Shown: one piece after another, positions 33,620-44,300 of the stretch
How the letters are laid out: the number at the start of each line of letters is the position of its first letter
Numbering within the stretch: position 1 is the first letter of the stretch
NCBI GenBank assembly: GCA_015680685.1
Contig: MNCI01024958.1
Location: 81,004-145,003, forward strand
Length of the DNA: 64,000 nucleotides
DNA from: Gnetum montanum
Lineage: Eukaryota; Streptophyta; Gnetopsida; Gnetales; Gnetaceae
Reading direction: 5' to 3'
Notes under the pieces: model-generated
Databases searched by the model: none
The model's input: only the letters and a program-made list of their open reading frames with translations
What the model was told of the DNA's origin: nothing
Position numbers and translations under genes: made by a program

Positions 33620-34087
33620 TGATGAGTGGCGAGGTACCCCTACACTCAACCATACAAATATGAGTGTTTCACGCACGATCCGATCGAACTCCATAGATGG
33701 ACTAGTTATGATATCTAGACAGTTACTCATAGATCGCAGTTCGTTGTCTTCCCACCTAGACTAGTATTAGCTTTGTCACATATGGTTTAGTCCAGAGTGA
33801 GGTGTATGATGTGTTCCTATACTAATGCTACTCCTGGTATGATGGTAAATAATATCAACTAAACTAGGAAAGAGAGAGGGTGAGAGAGAATCTAAACTAG
33901 CCTAAGTGCNAGGGACTAAGAACTAATTCTAAAACCAAGTGCACCACCTTTTATTTATAGGCTCACACGGGAACCACGATATCGTGTACGCTACGATATC
34001 GGGGGTCCGATAACAAGGGTCCGATATCGAGACCTATCAAACTTGGTATCTTGTATCAGGGTTCCAATAACAAGACCTGACAGACCA
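33620..34087 (-). mobile_element. Solo LTR related to the LTR of B
   Basis: It starts TGATGAGTGGCGAGGTACCCC, like the LTR ends of B, and ends in CCA. It is flanked by TGAC on both sides (33616-33619 and 34088-34091). The - strand orientation is shown by a CTATAAATA element near 33957 and GATATC sites upstream of it (about 33985-34050). It is only 468 bp, against 863 bp for B, so it is a shorter relative of the family. An N lies at 33910. Confidence 0.8.
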
Positions 34088-34092
34088 TGACT

Positions 34093-34214
34093 CATCTATA
34101 TTATTTGTAAAAGGATACTCTCTATAAATATTTTTAAATTTTTGTATTGTCAATCCTAGAATTTTATGTCGCATCTCCATGTCAAGCATTCTTCTACATT
34201 GTCTAATTCATGAC
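34093..34214. repeat. 122-bp direct repeat, right of the solo LTR
   Basis: Second copy of 33507-33619. It keeps 'cattgtcta' where the first copy has a 9-bp deletion, so this copy is the ancestral form that continues into D integrase. Confidence 0.95.
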
Positions 34215-35284
34215 GAAGTGCAAAATGTGTTAGAAAAGGTTCATTTCGACATATGTTAAGGTCATTTAGACTCATCGTCTCTAGTAGCTCATATCATTTT
34301 GTTAGGTTACTAGTGGCCTATAATATCTAAGGACATGCGTACACTAGTTAGGATTTGTGATACATGTCAACGTCATGCTTCACTTATTTATGTTCCATCT
34401 CAAGATCTTAGAACATCCAAAATTATATGTTCTTTCTGGAAATGGGGGTTGGATCTCATAGGTTCTATCAATCCCTCATCTTCTTTCAATTATTAGTTTA
34501 TTTTAATAGCTACTAAATATTTTAATAAGTGGGTCAAAGTTATTCCTTTAAAAACTACAACTAAGCATGTTTGTCATTCTATTTTGGATCATATAATCAC
34601 TCGCTTTGGTATCCCTCTCAACATCATGACTGATAATGGACCTTAATTCAAGAGAAAAGAACTAGCCAAATTCTATGATCAATACCAAATTACCTACTTA
34701 TTCTCATCTTTGTATTACCTACAATCCAACAAGTAAGCCAAAACAACCAATAAATCCCTCATTCGTTTGCTCAGAATCATGATTGGCAAATCCCAACGCA
34801 ACTAGCATACTCAGTAATCCCATGTCCTTTGGGTCTACAATACTACCTTCCAAATAGCAACCAACTAAATCCTCTTCATGCTTACCTATGGATTAGAAGT
34901 TATGTTGCTAGTGGAGCTGGACATGCCTTCTCTTTGTGTGATCTTGAATAATTGGATGATAGATGAAGAGAATAACAACATGAATTGTGTTGAACTAGAC
35001 ACACTTGAGGAAAATCATGAGCAAGCAACAATCGATATCCAAAATTATTAAGAAGTCATGCGTCATTGCCATAACAAGTATGTTAAACTCAGAGACATCA
35101 ATAAAGGTGACCTTGTCCTTACAGATTTTCCTACTGTCAAGATGACCAAGTTCTCACCAAACTGGCAACACCCCTTCATCATTATCAAGAAACTTAGCAA
35201 TGGAGCATACTACTTGGCCAACTTAGATGGGAATCAATACCCAGATTTGGTGAATAGGGCATACCTCAAACAATACTACATTTG

Positions 35285-36161
35285 AGGTCAAAATAATAAA
35301 AGAAAACAAAAAAGAAAAAGAAGTGAGATCAAGTATCATCAAGTTTTCTCTAACTCTTTTTCCATCTCATCTCTATTTTATTGTACTAATTTTGCTCCTC
35401 TTCCTATCTCATGTTTTCTCAATGTTTCTCTTTATTTTCTGTTATTTTTCTTCTATCCTCTTCATCGAGTTTTGTCTACCTCCCCTAATTTCTTCCTATC
35501 TCATTCTATGAACTTCCTTTTACAACATACTATGATGAGGATATTAATCAATGATCTGCCTCATATAGTGAGTAATGAGAGTTCTGCTATTTTCAACTCC
35601 ATGTGAGGATGTGTTACGCTTTAGTAGAACAAAGAGAAAATTAAATCTATAAAGCATCAATAGTCATTAGAGCATAGGATTTAGTCATGCTCTTCCTTAT
35701 ACAAAATAGCATCTTGTCCTAGTGTATAGGTAATGTCCCTCATTTATTTTCCTAGTTTTGTTGTTTTCTCAAATTTGCAAGTCTTTCCTCTTTCACTTCT
35801 CTATTCTTCCTTCTAATCCCCTATCCTATAGCATTCCCTTTCCTCTCATCAACACATTTAGTGAGAATTGGGAAACTTGTTCAATTCTGATAAGGCTATG
35901 TTGAGGGCACGAGTGAGATAAGATTGAATATCATAAATGAAATCCTTTTAGCCATCTTCAGCATAGGAATTAACTATGCTTCTTTCTTTGGTATAGCATC
36001 ATCTTCATGATTAGTGTATTGGCGGTATCCTAATATTCTCCCCTCTTCTGCTTTGTTCTTCCCAATTTTTTCTTTTGTAACTACACTAATTCAGTATCTA
36101 ATCTCTTCTTGATAGACCATCCTTTGACACCTTAGCATCATCCACCAACAGGAGGTACTAT
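35285..36161 (+). other. D 3' non-coding region and polypurine tract
   Basis: After the integrase stop comes an A/G-rich run (35290-35330) like that of A, then pyrimidine-rich sequence with no gene (the ORF 35323-35511 is low-complexity). 'caacaggaggtact' at about 36147-36160 precedes TTGAACCC, matching the position of the A polypurine tract and LTR start. Confidence 0.55.
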
Positions 36162-38942
36162 TGAACCCACTTTTTCAGTTCACTTCAAACTAAAACTAAG
36201 TATGGTTTCAACATCATTCCCTAAGGATTGAGCACAAAGTCCCCAAAATACATCATCACAAGGTACATTCTTAGCTCCTAGGGACTTTCAAGAATCTTTT
36301 AGATTCATACTCCAACTTATGGACTTAATTTTTCATGATCCTTTAAAACTCTGGAACCAAAATTTTTTCTAAATGTAAGAGCTAGAATGGGTCAAAATAT
36401 TTCTAACTGTAAAAGTTGTTGGAGCTATCATGGATTTTGCATCCTATGGGATCCCAAATGGTTAATCCTAAGCTTTCTTAGCATCACAAATATTAAATAT
36501 GAAAAATTTGGTAGTTTGACCTTGGGACACCCAAGGTCGAGATTTTCCAATTATTAGAGGCAATGGGATGTCAAATTAGGTTTTCTTTGACACTGCAACA
36601 CAAAATTCCCCAAAAATTGCCTTGCAAGACACATTTCTAGCCTTTGGAGGCCTCCAAGGATCATTCAAGTCATTTTCCAACTTTTCAACATTAATTCCAG
36701 CAACTTTGAAAAATCTCAAAATAAAAGTCCAAATTTTTTCCTAAGTGTTACTGATGCTAGCATCAGCATCAATATCACCATTGTCAAGACTTTTGAACCT
36801 TTCCAAAACTGCATTTAAATATGCACAATGACCTCCTATGACCAAAATGACTCATTGACAACAATTTCGGTGCTCCATGCTTCCAAAATTTGTAAATTTT
36901 TGCAAGTTTTCCAAAACTTGGAAATTTAACATTTTTGTCTATGTATGGGATACTAGCAAGATCGAAACTCATCTTGGCATCTCTATATCATCCCATACAC
37001 CAAGTTCATAGCTTCTACTAGTTTACGAGTCTTTGAGTGCTTCAAAATTGCCATCCTAATGCATTTTGGGGTCAATTTTGGCCTTTCTAAAGTTAGAATT
37101 TTTAACTAAGAAAATGGTTAAAAATTTTCAAACTTTAGGAATTGATGTTGACACTGCATTAGTATCAACGTTGGTATCACTATCGTTAGGAGTTTCAAAT
37201 CTTGCCAAGTCTTTGTTTGGTGTATGCCAATTGGCTATGTCAAGTCATGCCACTTAGCCATGCCAGCTAGTCACACGAACAAGCCATGCCAAGTCATGTC
37301 ACTCAACCGTACTAGCTGGGCATGCTAAATCACACCACCTGACCATGCCACTGGACTACACCAACTCACACCACCCAACAGTGCCATTTAATCATGTCAA
37401 GTCACACTACTTGCCATACCAGCTAACCATGCCAAGTCATGCCACTCAGCTACGCCAACCAACCACACTAATTCATGCCACCCAACCACACCAAGTCACA
37501 TCACTTAACTACATTAGCCAACCATGACTAGTCACACCACTCACTCACACCAATTGACCACACCAAGTCACACCACTCAGTTGCACTAGCTAACCATGCT
37601 AGCAGGCCATATCAACCAATCATACTAAGTCACACCACTCGACCATGTGAGTTGATCTCGATGACAAGTTACACTTAACTCAGAGTTCAATTTTAGCAAC
37701 CCTAAGTTAAATTTGACAACTTTAAGCCTATGAAAACAAGCTCAAAATACACATTTCAAGTTGGCTCTTTTGAGATTTGAGATCACTTGTCAGATTTCAA
37801 AAGATGAAGAGCACAAGCACCTACCACCATTGTAGCACCCATGTGCTCCTTGGCCACCTTCTACACCTTCATTGTCACTTTCAAATATAGAGCTTTCAGG
37901 CTTCTATGCCACTTTCCAAAGTTAGAATCTTTTTCACCTTCAACGTCACCGTTAGGAACCTTGGCTGAAACAACCCCATTTTGGCCCAAAATTGATTCCA
38001 AATCATGCCTACAACTTTCTTATCTATAACCTAACCCTCCATAGGTTCAATTCCATCCTTTGAATACATATTTTACTAAAGAATTGAGCTTGTTTTATTA
38101 ATTTCATTATACTTGTGTTTTTTGCCTATCACTCGTAGTTTAGCCCTCCATGGGAGATGAACACTTCATAATTCATCAATAAAGCATTTTATCATTTAGG
38201 AAAGAATCTAAGTCCTTTCCCCCATATCAAAGCATCTCACTTTCATTATTTTACACATTTCTTTATTTGCATTCTATACTTAAGAATTTCTTCTATTTCT
38301 TACATTGCATTATATACTTGGTCAAAATTTTTAGCACTTTACACATAATTATGTCCACATAAAAATTTCATTTTGGGGGGGAGGGATCAAGATCCTCTTT
38401 GCATAATAATATTAATATTTCAACATTTACATCCTTTTATAGAAGTTTTATACTTAGTTTTTATTCCATCTCTCATATTTCATTCTATACTTAGTTAAAT
38501 TTTCAATACTTTTATGCTTGGTTATTTTTTAGCATAGAAACTCCATCATTTGAGGAGGGAACTAAAACCATTTCTTTCACATTATAACTACAATATTTTA
38601 ATCTTTTATGTTCTTTATCTATATTTTACAGTTAATTTTTATTCCATCGTTCATAGCTTATTTTACACTTAATTTATTTACCTATAATTATTCTAGTGAT
38701 TTTACACTTACTCATTTTTAGCATTAAAATTTTGACTTTTTCATCATTCCGTGCCACTCCTAGTTCGTGTGCGGTAAGCTAAGTCCATATTTGATAAGAG
38801 GATTTGTGCCCCTTTGTTTCATAATCATTGATTTATCGAAGGTTACATTGATCTGAAGACCATTTACTACCGCTCATTAAGTATCTCAACACTTTGTTCG
38901 TGGAGGTGTCCTTGTAGAGGTGTAAAAGAAAACATTTCTACA
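36162..38942 (+). repeat. Right LTR of element D
   Basis: It starts at TGAACCCAC after a purine tract and ends ...TTTCTACA, giving about 2.8 kb. From about 37200 it aligns with 1-1665. It holds the CCATGCCAAGTCATGCC array and a Ca./AT-rich 3' part. No gene is present; ORFs 36784-36972, 37066-37257 and 37345-37527 lack any recognisable content. Confidence 0.65.
37215..37660 (+). repeat. Degenerate tandem array in the right D LTR
   Basis: Imperfect 'aagtcatgccactcagccatgcc' and 'accaactcacaccac' units, equivalent to 1-345. Confidence 0.8.
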
Positions 38943-39179
38943 AGAACATAAAGAACTAAAAAATTTCTAGAAGTTTCTTTATAGAAGGAAAAGATTGGAG
39001 CCGAAAGTTTCCTTTTATGATATTCAACAATTTTATTAAATATTATTTTGGGGCAAGGGATAAGTGCTAGGATATCAAAAGAATAACGGTAATCTTTTGA
39101 TCTCCTTTGAAGATAAATCAAAATACTAACCTCAAGTAAAGTAACCAATTCAACAAGATTGTATAGAGAAATGCTTACT

Positions 39180-39910
39180 TGGGAAGGACATTTAGTATGG
39201 AACGAATTATGGAAAAATCTAAACCATACTCTCTAAGTTGGTTTAGGCAAAGAATGGTGCATTAATAGAAATATTTTGCTTTTCAAAAAAGGAGATAGAT
39301 CTAACTTAGATAGTTACAAGTTGATTGACATCACTAATATTTTTGCCAAAGTTTTGGAAAATATTCTTGAGACGAAGATTGGTATATATAGGAAAGAAAA
39401 CAATTTGCAAGTAATTTCATAAGCTAGGCTTAAATATCACCATTTTACTATCAATCATCTCATCATATTGAAATATCTCATTAATTGTAAGAAAGGGTAA
39501 AATAAAAAAAACTTTTGTTTGCTTCATGGATTTCTCTAAAACATATGATTCAGTTATTCAAAGCAAGTTGTGAAAGTGGTTACAAGACATAGGCACTCCT
39601 CCATCTTTGTTATCTGTTATTTAAAGTTTTTACCAAGAGGTATATATATCATCACTCTTACAAGAGTGTTTTCCTGCATAGTGATACTAGGGTGAAACAA
39701 AGTTGTCCTCTTTTGCCTTCACTTTTTAGTATTTTTATTGATAAACTCAGAGTATGTGCATTAAAATAATTATAATTTTATTAAAATCTTACTGATGATG
39801 TAGCTCTCATTTTCAATTCTAAGGTCTGAAATAAATGCTTAATGTTTTGGATGATTATTACTAACAAGCAAGAATTAAAGTTAATGTCTAAAAAATGAAA
39901 ATTATGGTGT
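39180..39910 (+). pseudogene. Decayed LINE (non-LTR) reverse transcriptase
   Basis: Conserved LINE RT blocks are readable in three frames. 'LLFKKGDRSNLDSY' (39275-39320) is followed by 'ITNIFAKVLENIL' and 'FMDFSKTYDSV' near 39521-39555 (typical F.DF.KAFD.V). Then come 'LQDIGTPPSLLSVI' near 39580, 'RVKQSCPLLPSLFSIFIDKL' near 39690-39750 (typical GVKQGCPLSP.LF..YID.L), and 'LTDDVALIFNSK' near 39787 (the ADD box with Ala lost). No ORF1, endonuclease or poly-A tail is recognised. It is a short, multiply broken fragment lying between D and the host gene. Confidence 0.75.
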
Positions 39911-41306
39911 GTCATTAGCAATAATAATTAACCTTTTACTATTGTAATGGACCAAATAAATATAACACCAACTTATCCCTTGGTTTAAATCTTTCTTACA
40001 GTTACAAGTGGAAGGTATGCATCAAATAAAAAATACAAGTCACAAGCTCAATGTCAATAAGCAACACTAAGTTACAAGGATCTCTAAAACTAATGATAAA
40101 TTCAAAAGGAATTTCAATTTATTTGTAAAAATTCAAAATTCAAAAAGTGTTGAAACCCAAAATAATTGAAACATAGGTACACATCCACAATTTATAGAAG
40201 TTTTTAATTCAATACTACCTAGTAGAATCAAAACCTATGACCTAAGGTTACCAGGCCAAGACCCATACCACTAGTTTAACTCCTCATTATTAGCCTAAGG
40301 ATGGATCCAAAAAGACTTTCAATTTATTGGTAAAAATTCAAAATCAATATTAGCTTATTGGTAAACCCAAATCACAAATTCAACTTTACCAGGCAACACT
40401 GAATTATAAATTTTAAAAAATTCATTAAAAAAATTCTGAAACTTGGTAAAAATTTCAGTTTCAGTTTATTTGTAATTTGTAAATTAACTAATATAAAATG
40501 TATTACAAAATTTTGTTAAACATTTGTTGTATTCCTAAACGCTGTAGCCCAAGTTCGCAACCATTTATATGTTATTCGACCAATTAATCAAGATATAGAG
40601 AGTTCAATATCATAATCAGTTAAACGAAAATGCTTTGGACAAGAGGAACCAACGTATTTGTACTCCATCGTATTATTGTTCATGTAATTTTGTCAGCAAG
40701 AGATACAACGAAGCCTCTTAATATTAAAAATATTCAAATCATAATTAATCCGAGAGTATTTACACTATGAGGCGTGATACTGCACAGGGAAAGAGCAATT
40801 CAAAACTTCCAAATAGCCTAACATTATGAGAACAAACCTCCCGTGCTACAATTTTTGCACAGGATAATAAATTAAATACCCTTGATATTGGGCATAGGTC
40901 TTTCGTGATTCAGCCTCTGACTTAACAAAATTTCGAGACATTGCGTCTAGAAACACAAGCCTGAACATTCTCAGAATCCGAAAGTACACTTGTAAGTGAA
41001 TGGGCTTGTGTACAGACGGAACTGAAAAAGTCATCACAAGGCCAGATTTCTGTATGCAATGGCCGAATAGACTAGTACAATTTGTTTTAATAAATTCATC
41101 TGAATAAAGCAGACATTTTTATCTATCTAATAACTGCCAGCTTCCAAAATCAAGGGTTAATGAGAAAAATGTACATACAGTACATCTGCAATACTTTGCA
41201 TTGAGCAAAGAAAGCAGCTTAAAGGGTATGCGGTACAATATAATACAGCAGTTTCCACGTCTGCCTGTAAAACTCGGATCAACTCACAATATAGACAAGG
41301 GGAACA
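39911..41306. other. Intergenic and 3' flank of the ARID gene
   Basis: AT-rich. 40040-40500 contains repeated 'aaaattcaaaat', 'tttattggtaaa' and 'gaaatttc' phrases without coding content. The part nearest 41306 is presumably the 3' UTR of the ARID gene on the - strand. I see no canonical AATAAA there in that orientation. Confidence 0.4.
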
Positions 41307-44300
41307 TCACCTTGGCCTATCACCATCCTTGGCTCGTGGCATTACTCGAATACTGCATCGGGGACATATGTATTCCAGACCATCGGTCTTGGCATAATCC
41401 TGCATACATTGGAAACTAAATTATTAATTTCCAACAGTTAATTGAAATGTACAAATCAAACTTTAAAGCCTTTGGGCTTCACCAAAATCTTGTATAGAGA
41501 ATAGAATAAACCTTGAAACATCGAGCTTAAAAAATACAGCAGTTTCAAGCTAATTATTTGCACGAGGACGTCTGGGCCTCGGTTGATAATTAAGGACAGC
41601 AAAGAATATAAACAGATGTAATAAAATTAAATAGACATCATTTTGGCCGAGAGGCTAACTGGTCATGGAAAATAAATAATTATGGTCATAACTAGGCCAA
41701 GAGAAACTTTTTCATGGGAATTATTATGGAAGAACATACACTGATTTTGATTTTTTTCAACATGAAAATTAATTCAGTAAATCAATTCAAGAATTTCATT
41801 AAATTAAAAGAGAAAAAGATTGTCTCAACCAAATAATAGATATATATTATAAATATATAGCTAAACTATGACAAACCTTAAATGCGCCAAGACCTGTGCG
41901 TCTATCACATCCAAAATGTGCCCATTGTCGACAAACACCACAATTGACCCAATCTCCCTCGGCACCGCTGCCCCAGAAAAATACAAAGAACTTAACGAAC
42001 AGCACATCTCAAACTAGAAATTTCATCTCACAAGAATTTTACACTGGATGTCCATGTTACCTGAAGCATAGAACACAACATTCACCTCCAACATCATCAT
42101 GAGCTAATTCATACTCCAGTAGATATGTCTCGTAATGCCTCTTGAGGGTATTTCCCACTCCCTGTGTGATAATACGACTTAGCATATGTTTCTTAAAAAA
42201 CATATATAAACATTGATATAAAATTGATTTATAGAAATTACCGTTATCCTATTTGTCAACGTATGATTTCTCATTTTAGGAAAAATTTGACCTTTCCAAT
42301 TAATGCCATTTCCAACATAGAAGCCACCTCTGGTGACAACCTTCATTAAAAACATTGCCAATTAGAATATATGTTGAGGGAGTAAACAAAGAGCCATGCA
42401 CGTTAACATGATAAGCCTCCCAGTTAGCCCCACAAGTATGCATCATAATGATACACAAGTTACAACAATAAAGCAAAAACAAACAATGAACAAACTGAGG
42501 AAAACTCAAACCTCACGATAGAGGTTATAAAGATCTAACTTCTTCCCATTTAAAACAACATTGGGGAAAGCGTCAATTCCTGTTGTCGGAATTAGTCTCC
42601 CGTGACCTCTAGAAACCAGAAATTGCATGAGATCTTCTAGAAATTCTTCCTGCAAAACACCAGATGATGAATTGTAACATTAAATACCATAACTATTATA
42701 TAACCATAACTATTATATAAATTTGCTTAACAGCAGCTAGTAAAAAGTCAAGATGGCATACATGCATGAATGCAACATTTACAACAGATTGGTGTGCATT
42801 GAGATAAAATTTGTTATGAGCATTAAACATGACCAACCTAGTAAGTAGTCCCCATGAAACAATCTGATGATTAGCTCAGACCAATTTAACAACCATACAA
42901 TAAGCCCAAAGTCTTTAATATCAAAATTATCAGAGTTTTCGCTGCAACTCACTATTACCAGCCTCCAATATAAAACAAGGCTGAAATGTAATTCCTTTGC
43001 CAGAAAGATTGATCTAAAAATCTGATTTAAATGGGATAAAACTTACAACTAAATCCCTGTTCACATTTTCATGGAAAACCGCATTTTCCTAACTAAAGAA
43101 TTTGGTAATTTTAGTTTAGAAACAAATAAAGGAAAACGAAAGGAACGGCAGGGAAAATAGAGAAATTTGCCAGTTTTGTTATTTCTCCCTGTCAAGAAGC
43201 ATAGCAAGTTAGTTAAGCATAGTTTCCAACACAAGAATAAATTGTTAATATTCATACCTCTGTGCATTCCTCGAGGCTTGGTCTAACACACCCATGCTTC
43301 CTAGTGGCTGAACACCCTAAGGCTAGTGCATGCTGAGGCGGAACAACAGCTGCACCTGGATAATTTCCATCATTCGCTGCAGCAGTAGGAGATGATGACC
43401 CATTAAAATGATGACCCTTTCCAACTCCACCATTTACCACACTTGGCTTCCTAGCGTTGCTTGTCGGTAGACCTCCAACAAATGTTCCAAATGGCATGAG
43501 TTTAACTTTGTTTGAATGTGGTACTGGCTTCAATTTGGCTAACAAACACTGTCGTTTCCAGCGAGAACTCCCAGAACTGGCCATTCCAGTTGTTAGTCGA
43601 TCCCGCCCACTGATGGTGGGATCCTCTGATGTTAATGAAAATATTTGATTCCTACAACTGCCATCCAATTCATTGCAATCATTCCCAACACTACCGTCAG
43701 AAACAATATGTGTTCTTTTCCTTCTGGGAGGTGGTGTTGACAGCCAAGTTGGCAATGAGGAGCCTGTCGCTGACTCATATTCACGTTTGCTATATTGCTC
43801 CCTATCTTCTTCACATTTCGGCATTGCTCCTATGCCACTGTCACGTGTCTGAAATGCAGCAACAGAGACCCCATCAACTCCAGCCACTCCCAAAGAAACC
43901 AAATTCAAGTACGAGCTCTGGAGGGCAAGCTGCCGTAGAATCTGCAAGTCAGTGTATCAAATTAGTGAAATTATGGTACAAACTGTATAGTATCCATAAA
44001 AGACCGATTATAAAAACTACCTGGCCAGCCCATGCCGATGTTTTAATAGAAGCCTCCACTGTTGATGCACCAGAAGCAATACAAGATGTCCCCAGCATGC
44101 CTGGACGCAGAGCTGACCCACTATCTAACGAAGTCACAAACTGTAAAAACTGGCTACGACTGGCTAGTTCCATCCTAATGCAATGTTCTAGGAACTGTCG
44201 TAAAATAATCAACCAAATTCTTGTAAGACTAAGATATAAAATCCCAATATTTGGCAATCAACAACTCTCAAACATGGTATAAATTATATGCAGTAGCACC

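Larger units (their letters stand above)
33501..35284 (+). pseudogene. D integrase, interrupted by a solo LTR
   Basis: Integrase starts near 33500, is interrupted at 33620-34091, and resumes with 'CDTCQRHASLIYVPSQ' near 34358. 'FWKWGLDLIGSIN' (first Asp) lies near 34434 and 'NIMTDNGP' (second Asp kept) near 34622. 'TTNKSLIRLL' (near 34744) follows the catalytic region with the Glu motif eroded. The C-terminal part is a clean 75-codon piece (35058-35285) with 'NKGDLVLTDFP' and 'FSPNWQHPFIIIKKL', ending in 'AYLKQYYI' like A's 'LYLKRYYV'. Confidence 0.8.
1..38942 (+). mobile_element. Old Tat-like Ty3/gypsy retrotransposon D, with nested insertions
   Basis: Two diverged direct copies of the same sequence (1-1665 and about 37200-38942) bracket gag, protease, RT, RNase H and integrase remnants that are all on the + strand. 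The order gag (2337-3228 and 16718-17400), pro (about 18200-18700) and RT-INT (31200-35284) is recovered once elements A and B and a solo LTR are removed. A degenerate primer-binding site follows the left LTR, and a short purine tract (about 36150-36160) precedes the right LTR. The left LTR begins before the window. Without insertions the element would be about 15-16 kb. Every coding segment has many stops, and the LTRs are much more diverged than those of A or B, so D is the oldest layer. Confidence 0.75.

Noticed and set aside
43629-44282. 217-codon + strand ORF
   Set aside because: It is antisense to exons 10 and 11 of the ARID gene, crosses an intron and has no domain.
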